A stretch of DNA of 64,000 nt from Neoehrlichia mikurensis (GTDB lineage Bacteria > Pseudomonadota > Alphaproteobacteria > Rickettsiales > Anaplasmataceae). Under the pieces are notes generated by a model. That model had not been told where the DNA came from. It did no database searches and saw only the letters and a list, made by a program, of their open reading frames with translations. This document shows positions 39,501 through 46,581 of the stretch, piece by piece. The stretch covers positions 1,048,302 through 1,112,301 of the forward strand of contig NZ_CP066557.1 of the NCBI RefSeq assembly GCF_019186785.1, read 5' to 3'. The stretch's first letter is position 1; every line of letters begins with the position of its first letter. Both the position numbers and the translations under genes were made by a program.

Positions 39501-42500
39501 AGTTCGATGACGGTTCTATAAATGTCAAAAAACTTTTACGTGAATGTGAAGACAATTATCAAATTTTAGAAAGGAAAGTTATATTTAGAAATAGAGAATA
39601 TATTTCTATTATTGATTATTTGATGAGAGGAAATCAAATGGATTGTCTTTCTAATATTAAAGATATTTTAAATTGTGAAAAAATAAATCCAAGTATAGTT
39701 AATACTATGTTGGTGTATTTAGCAAATAATTTTGCTGATTATAAGGAATACAGTAACATAATATATGAAATATTTTATTCTTCCTTAGAGCGACATCCTA
39801 TATCAACAGAGAAATTTAAGTGTACTGCAACATCTAGTGTTCTATCATTATGTGATATTGTAAACTCCATAGAATCTGATGATAAAAATATACAAAAATT
39901 AAAAGAATTAGTTACAATTAAATATTCTCATGAAATCGGTATCGAAGAATACATCGTTAAGAATATATTTAATTTAGATAATTTATTAATGCTAGATAAT
40001 AAGAAGATATTAAATTCTACTAAAATCTTTGATGCTATTTTTATGGAAATTATTTTTGCTCAACGTAAAACTGGATTAGATGTTTTAACTGAGATAATGC
40101 GTAATAATGATTATGAAATTATTGCAAGATCTTTATTAGCTACTGATCAAAATGGAAACAATGGATTGCAAATACTTTTTAATAAAATGGTATTAGAAGG
40201 AAGTAGTGGTCCTCAAGTATTAGAAATATTAAATAATATTTTTGATATTATAATTAAACATTTAGATGAAGACTTATTAAATAAAATTTTGTATCAACAC
40301 AAAAATAATTATGGAGAAAATGCTATAGAAGTTCTTGCTAAAGTACCTGGTTGTGATAGGATTTTTTCTAGTTTAGAGAAATACTTAACGCCCGACACTA
40401 TATCTAAAGAATGTAACTTAGGTACAATATTTGTAAATGCCTCAAGTTGTAATGATAAATTACAAAGTTATATTTTAAGAAACTATTATTTTAGTCTTCA
40501 TGAGTATAAAGGAGCTGATGCTCTGCATAATGCTATTATGTCTGGAAATATTCAATGTGTTATTAATGTACTTAATTCAGGATTAAATATTAATAATAAT
40601 AATTATTATAGTGATAGTGGGCCAGTTTACAAATTATTGAAGAATATGAATGAAAATCCTGTATATCAAGATCAGAAATACTTTGATATATTAAGGTTAT
40701 TAATATCTCGTGGCGCTTTGATTAATTATGATCAGCAGTTACTTGATGATATACTAAATGATATGAAAAATATTACTATTAAAAATAGTATTAAAAAAAG
40801 TTTAAATATTGAAAATAAAGAAGTAAATAATTTATTAGATTTTATTTTTCTGTGTAGAAGTGATTATCATAGTATAAAAGTAGGAGTTATCGATGTAGTA
40901 CAAAAAAATATAAAAATTAAAAATCATGATAAATCAGTATGTAAGACTGATTTTTGTGGTACTACAGTGGATACATCAATAACAGATGGTAAATTTATAC
41001 CTACTAGGGCACTGAGAGATAAAGTTTTTAAAGATAATAATCTTAATATTATTAAATTTGATTTTAATGAAGGAATTAATAAAGGTTATATACATAAAAT
41101 TGGTAATATAAGGAAATATATTGTTACTGATGGAATAGTAAATTTAAAATTATTATGGCAACCAAAAAATGCAAATGTTCAGAAAATTAAAGTTATTATC
41201 AGAAAAGATGGAACTATATCTATAGATGAAAAATATTTAAATAACTGTGGATTAAAGGGAGAAAAGTTAAATTTTGATAATTGTAGAGTATATATTGGTA
41301 ATCTTAGTTTAAAAGAAGCTTTACGTAATGGTAAATGGCATATACATGGAAAAGATGGTATAGATCAATTAAAACAGTGTAGTGTTGTAGGTGATGATCA
41401 ATCTTTATCTTCTGAAGATGCAATGTATGATCAATTTCCACCTTCCATGTTGCCTATACCTAGATTTACAGGTGATGATCAATTTCCACCTTCCATATTA
41501 CCTAACGCTGATGCAAGTACTAAACCTAATGATGCAGGATTACCTGAAGCTGATGCAAATGCTCAATCTTTATCTTCTGAAGTTGCAAGTAGTAATAAAT
41601 CTCTAACTGTAGTATTATCTGAAACTGATGCAAGTACTAAACCTAATTTGTCTAGAGATTTTGATAATGTAGTAGATATTGTTAGTAACTTATCTTCAGC
41701 AAAGGTAATATTAAAATCACAAAAGCATACAAGGACAAAAACAATACTAATAGATAATGGACAAAGTAAAGAAATATACAATATTTATGGCAAGTTTTTT
41801 GACGCATTAGATCAAGCTAATAAAGCACTATTTGTAAAGTATAATGACATTTTAAATGAACTTTTTAAAGATATTGTACTTGTAGTTAAGCGTAATGCTA
41901 AGCGTAAAATTGCAATAGATCCACAACTCTTTGAAGAAGCTATTAAGGATATGAAATTAGATACATGTGATATAAGTAAAATACATGGCAATACAAAATT
42001 ACAAATGTGTAAGCTATTAATACAACGAAGTGCTAATTATGATTCAATGACAATGTATAATTTAGCATTATATAAAGAAATTATGGAGCGTTACATAGGA
42101 AATATTGCTCAGATCCATCAATATGATGTTAATCTTAATACAGATGCTGATAACATGAAGCTATACTTGCAATATGCACAAGCAATTGATAAAGATATAC
42201 ATTTGAAAAGTATTGCTTCTCATTATGCTTTAGAAAGTGCTGGTTATTTAGAATGTACTAAATATGTTGAAAAATTTTTAGAAGATTTAAAGATAAATTA
42301 TAAGTTGATAAAGGATTTTACCAGAACAGAGAATATAATAGTGAGTCAAAATGCTAATGGTAAATTAGTGATAGAAATGAGTGATGCATTAAAAAAACAT
42401 GATGTTAGTATATTGCAATGCTTAAGTGAATGTATAGATAAAGTACATAATATTTCTGGTGATCTGATGTTTTCTGAACTAAAAACAATAAATGTGCATC

Positions 42501-43549
42501 CATATTTATTTCAGTCTGTTGTTAATTCAGTGTTGAAAGATGAACAAAATGAAATTAATGCTGATGATCGTAGTAAATTAATTAAGAATATGATTAACAT
42601 GATGAGTATAAGAGAAGGTAATGATATTACTAATTTATTAAGAAACTCATTACATTCAACAACATTACATTATATATTAACAGCAAGTCAGCAATTAAAA
42701 ATGAATGATGTACATGATTGTATAAAATTAATGAAATTCATATCTAGTCATTGTGATATAGATATTAAGCTTGATTTATCTAAACAGGAATCATACAATG
42801 ATGTATTACAGCATATTGATAAATCATCATTTTTAAAAGAGTTAAATAGTAGTGAAAATAAAGGTTCTTCTAAACTCAAGATAAATTATCTTGCTATGCA
42901 ATTATTAAATGAGATCAAGAATAATTATGGTATTATAAAGGATATACAAAGCAAAGAAAATATGTTGCTTATGAATGCTGCTAATCTTACTGATGGAATT
43001 GCTATTATTCATTCACAGTTTAATGATAAAAACATATTATACAGTAAAAAAATTATGAAGCAACTTTTAGAAAAAGCTAATATAAAATTTAAGCATAATT
43101 CTATAGAAGTTCACCCGTATTTATTATGCAAGGCAATTAAAAATGTAATAAAAAGATATGATGTTAATTTAGAAAATATTACCCCGCAATATGCTAAGAA
43201 GTTATTACAAAATATCTTACGATTATGTAAAGTATATGATACAGAATTTACTGTGTATCCTAAAGAAATACAGGATGCAATTCTTAATGTTCGTAAATCT
43301 ATTGACATTCAAGAATCATTAGATGAGAAAGATCTAATGTTTAGTAGTAGTATAAGTAGTGTAAGTAGTATAGATAGTGTAAGTAGTAGTAATAGCATAA
43401 GTAGTAGAAAACTACGACGATACAGTAGTAGTGATAGCGTAAGTAGTAGTGATAGCGTAAGTAGTAGTGATAGCGTAAGTAGTAGAAAACGACACAGTAA
43501 TAGTATCAGTTTGTTACAAGAAATTACTGCTTCATGTAATAATCGGTAA
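33509..43549 (+). CDS. Giant 3346-residue repeat protein with ankyrin-like segments
   Basis: The largest gene of the window, open without interruption. There is no signal peptide and no clear membrane span. Ankyrin-like helical hairpins appear at residues 1-330 (KNDAEGVDNFF...VSLLNYVIF), 720-830 (WNIFTHIAANGSGIHLQALQKL) and about 2330-2400 (ADALHNAIMSGNIQCVINVLNSGLNIN). Several repeat sets interrupt it: four 12-residue units from 639, a 14-residue pair from 1246, 16-residue GSAQxEDNP units inside three copies of a module of about 115-150 residues (1364-1800), a Pro/Ala-rich set near 2630-2715, and a Ser-Asp repeat tail at 3278-3330. The architecture suggests a type I or type IV secreted effector, as with known Ehrlichia ankyrin and tandem-repeat proteins. 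That is inference. Confidence 0.85.
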   Translation: MTNQFLNELHEAIRKNDAEGVDNFFKNASNEEKSIALFSPIDNVSLLNYVIFHNYDVKIFSTLVQLYDNLDIAHYEGEFPILFSVLFCDIKYLKILDHPEISQKLTWDIIYEDKKNYENVLNRSNLLSMTSNIVTDNDADEVINALDILYKHNPSIITYVNSEQNSLFANVFACKNKKVMQWYLNKINTCVNSQYEFNLLLSGIGILIQDAIIANELVLNLEEILGIIDKKYHEDILLAKSDDRRDISVLSVAIAKNDFSFLKAIDVCDSKEIQNEIIVSLIKYNAIDKFKCYDHPFAKSIDKNIQDFFKENCSDCVDDRYRVLFTDDTLNKNNYLFEKNFTEENISREALLYYLSLNKDYKKIRELLDHSSIWHDDYLKDLIIQGDVAFFQEVIGQDYSFSEEDLSLFVKSYPEFLLHIMCNIARKKAQDCLSPQEEVYLPMIKKLLNVCDDIPVLENMMTCNSKDVKEFISYGSNVFKDIFDSRLNEIDNVACQIVSQGDENIFKALIDYNINLIYADNLVNLALDAGHIKLAQYIISLHKDNINNILKDLPLDSSVSYENCLSSQQYHCLMKSLFVLASCEGNEALKKLTKDFSLNKVLSSKDINKLSQYAKSNSKTMKQKLKMLNAKIDNVVHSLDEIQDNQSVETLDEIQDNQSVETLDEVQDNQSVETLDEVQGNNQSVKAFQELMKKFHASNNQYKEFSNLCDMSVQEFKDICKKKFRNVNEYLKCNEDGWNIFTHIAANGSGIHLQALQKLYKSSNSHNLLLNNQSRLGSTFQCAIMANNNSVMKYMLSMHDHKFTKDGEMKNNILHTTLLSQKYNLFIEIVKIYDELSSKNSQHRLNIFSASSKQKNINNFIDALLANNIYNDSPLTLLIDSKEYALSSYLFSYFKKLDTKNLMKILLNDHFVDKVINSKDRYFINQLFALQELHNKSSENKKIDLLGKLELFIKLFKEDDKTFHSIISQIERYEGKDSEKYQNLLLKFSIELAKENSHDSFFQRYISKLDDQHLLKLAQECIKTDNIRILKSIHIVSKKKFNFMCQNIRLRTLIENNSINCINFLAEYDFSEVAKRLNAEIINDTINACQIDIIESDTIDVDALIKNKQSRVLEFLIRKGLSISDLQLIRMAEAKMDSACIAALKNKNLSKDTLLYDLALSNNFKFIKNAINYNNDLLTKHDYSNISRKELLKKLKKINPKVVLKQGNTLSQFAMYNKLDTSILKLLHDCENEHEFLNSQDEHNSVDANKAGGRPETSAVDAKSKEGEASAVDANKAGGRPETFAVYSTINKHTTSKKNNSYDKFDGNIPINLNAVMESGGTPQKDMSSNDDFNVYDIIHYNPFAILKKSDNSFNTSNVAYEFTRQEGSAQREDNPVTDSTRQGSAQIEDNPATGSTKQGSAQIEDNPASMKHPVIKYSELLYNRLGSYAAELSSEQFNNAMDISERFMRLRRAETYNKEKFNLIFSEIHQKMIFLNKSLKILKSPEILRILNNFIVECLISDKFKSPTIMDMILEAKDYDLYNSNCRFMYSSKQEVPAQDKDNPATDSTKQGSAQIEDNHATGSTKQGFAQREDNPAVDLLRNNFMRYVEKLSYEQFNNAMDILEIVMSLREVETYNKEKFNLIFSKIDQKMISFNKDPEVSRILNNFIVECLISHEFKSPTIRDMILKAKDYDLYNRYKDDPATGSTKQGSARILLLDRFNNKLRPYVAELSREKLNNVVDILKLVMSLREVETYNKEKFNLIFSEIDQKMISFNKSPEILRVFNNFIAECLISDEFKSPTIIEMIVKAKDYDLYSNCVKYGVFDKDLKYMANLCSSHLLRDNEGNYECIKLLAGLQKNPVSNVKAMDYVKKDQLQKLKMTDIIYNIFNSSDNENIVRVLQIINEENLSNDLNKLSKEERIKFFASIIENSLFKGEKDRFKSRKYIYNILMDNYVKDPIECNMILNYVFKNCKNISYRDALLHDLLFSFKFNHIYDSSDDLYTSKDELIIFKLLNEFDDGSINVKKLLRECEDNYQILERKVIFRNREYISIIDYLMRGNQMDCLSNIKDILNCEKINPSIVNTMLVYLANNFADYKEYSNIIYEIFYSSLERHPISTEKFKCTATSSVLSLCDIVNSIESDDKNIQKLKELVTIKYSHEIGIEEYIVKNIFNLDNLLMLDNKKILNSTKIFDAIFMEIIFAQRKTGLDVLTEIMRNNDYEIIARSLLATDQNGNNGLQILFNKMVLEGSSGPQVLEILNNIFDIIIKHLDEDLLNKILYQHKNNYGENAIEVLAKVPGCDRIFSSLEKYLTPDTISKECNLGTIFVNASSCNDKLQSYILRNYYFSLHEYKGADALHNAIMSGNIQCVINVLNSGLNINNNNYYSDSGPVYKLLKNMNENPVYQDQKYFDILRLLISRGALINYDQQLLDDILNDMKNITIKNSIKKSLNIENKEVNNLLDFIFLCRSDYHSIKVGVIDVVQKNIKIKNHDKSVCKTDFCGTTVDTSITDGKFIPTRALRDKVFKDNNLNIIKFDFNEGINKGYIHKIGNIRKYIVTDGIVNLKLLWQPKNANVQKIKVIIRKDGTISIDEKYLNNCGLKGEKLNFDNCRVYIGNLSLKEALRNGKWHIHGKDGIDQLKQCSVVGDDQSLSSEDAMYDQFPPSMLPIPRFTGDDQFPPSILPNADASTKPNDAGLPEADANAQSLSSEVASSNKSLTVVLSETDASTKPNLSRDFDNVVDIVSNLSSAKVILKSQKHTRTKTILIDNGQSKEIYNIYGKFFDALDQANKALFVKYNDILNELFKDIVLVVKRNAKRKIAIDPQLFEEAIKDMKLDTCDISKIHGNTKLQMCKLLIQRSANYDSMTMYNLALYKEIMERYIGNIAQIHQYDVNLNTDADNMKLYLQYAQAIDKDIHLKSIASHYALESAGYLECTKYVEKFLEDLKINYKLIKDFTRTENIIVSQNANGKLVIEMSDALKKHDVSILQCLSECIDKVHNISGDLMFSELKTINVHPYLFQSVVNSVLKDEQNEINADDRSKLIKNMINMMSIREGNDITNLLRNSLHSTTLHYILTASQQLKMNDVHDCIKLMKFISSHCDIDIKLDLSKQESYNDVLQHIDKSSFLKELNSSENKGSSKLKINYLAMQLLNEIKNNYGIIKDIQSKENMLLMNAANLTDGIAIIHSQFNDKNILYSKKIMKQLLEKANIKFKHNSIEVHPYLLCKAIKNVIKRYDVNLENITPQYAKKLLQNILRLCKVYDTEFTVYPKEIQDAILNVRKSIDIQESLDEKDLMFSSSISSVSSIDSVSSSNSISSRKLRRYSSSDSVSSSDSVSSSDSVSSRKRHSNSISLLQEITASCNNR
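35423..35569 (+). repeat. Four 36-bp tandem units in the giant gene
   Basis: Units coding for LDEIQDNQSVET begin at 35423, 35459, 35495 and 35531. The first two are identical, the third has one replacement (I to V), and the fourth carries a 3-bp insertion and further changes. Period 36 bp, in frame. Confidence 0.92.
37244..37363 (+). repeat. 42-bp repeat pair in the giant gene
   Basis: The 42-bp unit coding VDANKAGGRPETSA lies at 37244-37285 and 37322-37363 with a related 36-bp unit (VDAKSKEGEASA) between. The low A/T content of the unit (AAAGCGGGTGG) stands out from the rest of the window. Confidence 0.9.
37600..38905 (+). repeat. Three copies of a composite module with 48-bp GSAQ-EDNP sub-repeats
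   Basis: Each module has a variable number of 48-bp units (pattern GSAQ-EDNPATGSTKQ; three, then three, then one), followed by a conserved globular part. That part runs from a stretch like AELSSEQFNNAMDI through ETYNKEKFNLIFSEI and SPEILRILNNFI to KSPTI..MI.KAKDYDLY. Modules span about 37600-38110, 38111-38550 and 38551-38905. Nucleotide identity is highest in the ETYNKEKFNLIFS part. Confidence 0.9.
43340..43510 (+). repeat. Serine-aspartate repeat tail of the giant gene
   Basis: An 18-bp unit (AGTAGTGATAGCGTAAGT) coding SSDSVS is repeated at least three times near 43425-43485 with degenerate versions before it. It yields a Ser-rich, low-complexity tail near the C-terminus, interrupted by basic RKLRR and RKRH clusters. 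Confidence 0.88.
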
Positions 43550-43574
43550 ATGTGTGATTTTTATAAAAAATGTT

Positions 43575-43648
43575 AAGTGACTTTTATAGGTAAGATCTAA
43601 ATAAATATAAAAAGTTTTTTATATTACATATAACTTATAAAAGTCATT
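43575..43648. promoter_or_regulatory. Long inverted repeat downstream of the giant gene
   Basis: Bases 43575-43592 (GTGACTTTTATAGG core) are complementary, with a few mismatches, to 43631-43648 (CTTATAAAAGTCATT core). The loop of about 40 bases contains AAAAAGTTTTTT. It may act as terminator of the giant gene, or as an operator before atpG. Confidence 0.35.
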
Positions 43649-43692
43649 GCATTTTGTTAGAATTCAGCTATAACCATATAAGTATAAGTGGG

Positions 43693-43722
43693 AACACTAT
43701 AAGTAGTGTTTGCTTTAGCAAA
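43693..43722 (+). promoter_or_regulatory. Two adjacent small hairpins in the atpG leader
   Basis: AACACTA/TAGTGTT form a perfect 7-bp stem with loop TAAG (43693-43710). TTTGC/GCAAA form a second stem with loop TTTA (43709-43722). They lie 24-53 bases before the atpG start, where they could affect translation or end an upstream transcript. Confidence 0.35.
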
Positions 43723-43745
43723 AGTTTGTAATTGATATATAGTTT

Positions 43746-44579
43746 ATGGCTAATTTAAAAGCTCTTGCATTACGTATTAAAAGTATAAAATCTATACAAA
43801 AAACTACTAAAATAATGCAGGCAATATCTGCATCAAAATTTCATCATGCTCAACAAAAGCTTAATATTATTAAAAATTATAATAATTTGCTATTAAAGTT
43901 AATGGCTATTAAATGCGATGACAATGTTCAAAATTATAATATGAAAGCAAAAACTTTAATTATAATATTGTCTTCTGATAGAGGATTATGCGGAAGTTTT
44001 AATTATGCAATTGCAAAATTTGCTAATAACCATATTGCTGATTTACTTGAAAAAGATCAAGATGTATTATTGATTTTCTTTGGAAAAAAAGCATATGAAA
44101 TTATGAAAAAAACTTATGCTAATAAAACATTAAAAGTTTTACCTCAAGTTAAAAATATATCAGATTTTTATTCTTTTAAAAATTTTTTATATGGTATAAG
44201 GATAAACATATTACAATATAATAATGTTGAACTAATCTATAGTAAGTTTTATAATGTAAGATTGCAAAGACCTGTTTTACAAAAAGTATTACCTTTGATG
44301 TATGATAAATCTAATAGGTTTTATGATGAATTTAGTTATGATCCTGATCATACAGCAGTAATTAATCAAATACAAAAGAATTATGTTTTAAATTTATTTT
44401 ATATGGCTTTTTACGAAAATATTACCAGTGAGAATTGTGCCCGTATGATAGGGATGGAATCAGCAAATTCAAATACAAAAAGTATGTTAGATAAGTTAGT
44501 TTTACAATATAATTGCTTACGACAAACTTCTATTACAACTGATTTAATAGAGATTATTAGTGGGTCTGAAGCTTTATGA
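43746..44579 (+). CDS. atpG: ATP synthase F1 gamma subunit
   Basis: The 277-residue gamma subunit forms the rotating shaft of F1. It has the N-terminal helix (MANLKALALRIKSIKSIQKTTKIMQAISASKFHHAQQ), the central ILSSDRGLCGSFNYAIAKF near residue 74 and the C-terminal helix with MIGMESANSNTKSMLDKLVLQYN..RQTSITTDLIEIISGSEAL. No other atp genes are nearby, in line with the broken-up ATP synthase operon of Rickettsiales. The stop overlaps the folE start by 4 bases (ATGA), so the two are translationally coupled. Confidence 0.96.
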   Translation: MANLKALALRIKSIKSIQKTTKIMQAISASKFHHAQQKLNIIKNYNNLLLKLMAIKCDDNVQNYNMKAKTLIIILSSDRGLCGSFNYAIAKFANNHIADLLEKDQDVLLIFFGKKAYEIMKKTYANKTLKVLPQVKNISDFYSFKNFLYGIRINILQYNNVELIYSKFYNVRLQRPVLQKVLPLMYDKSNRFYDEFSYDPDHTAVINQIQKNYVLNLFYMAFYENITSENCARMIGMESANSNTKSMLDKLVLQYNCLRQTSITTDLIEIISGSEAL

Positions 44580-45154
44580 TAAATAAACCTTCTGATGATG
44601 ATGCAGAAATGGCTATAAAAGTTTTAATCTCATGGATGGGAGATGATCCAAATAGAGAAGGGTTGTTGAATACTCCTAAAAGAGTATTAAATTTTTATAG
44701 GAAAATGTTTGAAGGTTACCAGTATAATCCTCAAGATATAAGTATTGCTGATGAATTATCTAATTTTTGTAATTATACTGATCTTATCATATTAAAGAAT
44801 ATAAGTTTTACGTCCTATTGTGAGCATCATATTGTTCCTATGAAAGGAAATATAAATATAGGTTATCTACCAAATGAGTCTATATGTGGTGTAGGCAAGA
44901 TGATAAAATTACTCAATATTTTTGTCAAAAGATTACAAATGCAAGAAAAATTAACTGTGCAAATAGCTGAATTTTTGAATAACTTTTTACTTCCTAAAGG
45001 TGTAGCAGTACTTATTAAAGCAACACATGAATGTATTGCTTGTTATGGAGAATATTATAATAATAACTTAATATTACAAACACATTGCATGCTAGGTATA
45101 TTTCAACATGATGTTAATATACGAAAGGAATTTTTTGATCAAGTGATAAAATAG
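44576..45154 (+). CDS. folE: GTP cyclohydrolase I
   Basis: FolE converts GTP to dihydroneopterin triphosphate, the first step of folate synthesis. The 192-residue protein has NREGLLNTPKRV near residue 26, the zinc site SYCEHHIVPMKGNINIGYLPN near 80 and GVGKMIKLLNIFVKRLQMQEKLTVQIAEFL near 105. The second zinc Cys lies in ATHECIACYGEY near 150. The family's usual CM..RGV there reads CIACYGE, so the common Arg is replaced by Tyr. It starts inside the atpG stop. folB lies 6 kb further on, so the pathway genes are dispersed. Confidence 0.93.
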   Translation: MINKPSDDDAEMAIKVLISWMGDDPNREGLLNTPKRVLNFYRKMFEGYQYNPQDISIADELSNFCNYTDLIILKNISFTSYCEHHIVPMKGNINIGYLPNESICGVGKMIKLLNIFVKRLQMQEKLTVQIAEFLNNFLLPKGVAVLIKATHECIACYGEYYNNNLILQTHCMLGIFQHDVNIRKEFFDQVIK

Positions 45155-45166
45155 AGGAATACAATA

Positions 45167-46498
45167 TTGAATAACTACTTAAACATTGCGGAAGATACTA
45201 TAAAGATTATCAAAAATAAAGGAGTTGAAGGTGATGTTATTATATATGATAGTAATTCATTAAATATATCACAGAGAATGTTAAAGCTTGAAGAAATTTC
45301 TTATTCTAATAGTGTGCAAATTGGCATTAGAGTTATTGATAAAAAAAAAGTATCATGTATATCATCAAATGATTTGAGTAAAATTAGTGAATTAATAGAT
45401 ATGGCTATTACAATGGCTAATGCTGCTCCAGAGGATTCTAATATCCTTATTCCTCCTTCAGATAATTACAACGAATTTATCACAGAAGATTTAATGTTAT
45501 TTGACAATATAGATATAAGTGTTGAGCAAATAAGTACTTTACTACAAGATATGGAAGGTGCTGCATTATCTTACGATAATAAGATTGTTAACTCTGAAGG
45601 AGCATCTTGTTCAAGAGTTAATACGAATATTATATTAGCTACTTCAGGTGGTTTTATAAGATCTTATAAGAAATCTTATACTTCTGCTTATTTGTCTATA
45701 ATTGCTGCGGAAAACAATAAAATGGAAGTAGATTATAGTTATTTAATAAAATGTCATTTTAATGATATTCAAGATCCATGTAATTTGGGAAGAGAATCTG
45801 CAATAAGAGCATTAAGAAAATTAAATGCTAGAAAAATAAAAACCTGTATATTGCCTGTTGTTATTGAAAATAGAGTAGCAAGTACATTATTGCAAAATTT
45901 TGCTTGTGCAATTACAGGAGATTCTATAGCAAATAAAACATCCTTTTTATCAAATAGTCTACATACTCAAGTTTTTTCTCGTGATATCAACATTATTGAT
46001 GATCCATTAATAAAAAAAGGAATTGCTTCATATCCATTTGATGGAGAAGGAATACGTGGTTATAAGAAAGAAATAGTAAAGAATGGAGTAATTACTAGTT
46101 GGATTTTAGATATATATACAGCAAATCAATTAAATTTAGTCACTACAGGAAATGCCATTAAGCGTAGTAACGCTGCGGTTGTTCCAGGAGTAAGTAATTT
46201 TTATATTCAAAATGGAAGTATTTCTGTTAATGATTTAATATCAGATATTAATCAAGGTATTTATGTTACTGATCTTTTTGGATTTGGTATTAATTTAACA
46301 ACAGGAGATTATAGTCAAGGTGCTTTTGGATTTATGATAGAAGATGGTAAAATTACATATCCAGTAAATGAGATTACTATTGCTGGGAATTTAATTGATA
46401 TGTTTAAAAACATATCAATAGCAAACGATTTAGTATTTTTAAAATCTGTTAATTCTCCTACATTAAAGATACATCAAATGACAGTTGCTGGAAGATAA
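45167..46498 (+). CDS. pmbA: TldD/PmbA family protein (PmbA/TldE)
   Basis: With TldD, TldE/PmbA forms a heterodimeric metalloprotease that processes peptides. The 443-residue product begins at a TTG at 45167, with GAGG nine bases before it; no ATG or GTG fits the family start (LNIAEDTIKIIKNKGVEGDVIIYDS). Conserved parts are AITMANAAPEDSNILIPP near 85, SEGASCSRVNTNIILATSGGF near 145, DPLIKKGIASYPFDGEGIRGYKKEIVKNGV near 280 and GFGINLTTGDYSQGAFGFMIEDGKITYPVNEITIAGNL near 372. The gap after folE is 12 bases, so it is likely in one transcript with atpG and folE. Its last 160 bases exist again, inverted, at 57164-57323. Confidence 0.9.
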   Translation: MNNYLNIAEDTIKIIKNKGVEGDVIIYDSNSLNISQRMLKLEEISYSNSVQIGIRVIDKKKVSCISSNDLSKISELIDMAITMANAAPEDSNILIPPSDNYNEFITEDLMLFDNIDISVEQISTLLQDMEGAALSYDNKIVNSEGASCSRVNTNIILATSGGFIRSYKKSYTSAYLSIIAAENNKMEVDYSYLIKCHFNDIQDPCNLGRESAIRALRKLNARKIKTCILPVVIENRVASTLLQNFACAITGDSIANKTSFLSNSLHTQVFSRDINIIDDPLIKKGIASYPFDGEGIRGYKKEIVKNGVITSWILDIYTANQLNLVTTGNAIKRSNAAVVPGVSNFYIQNGSISVNDLISDINQGIYVTDLFGFGINLTTGDYSQGAFGFMIEDGKITYPVNEITIAGNLIDMFKNISIANDLVFLKSVNSPTLKIHQMTVAGR

Positions 46499-46581
46499 TA
46501 AAATATAGGTATAGTTTTGATATCAAAAAGTATTATTAATATAGTATAATAATAATATGTATTTAAATTATTTATATAAAA

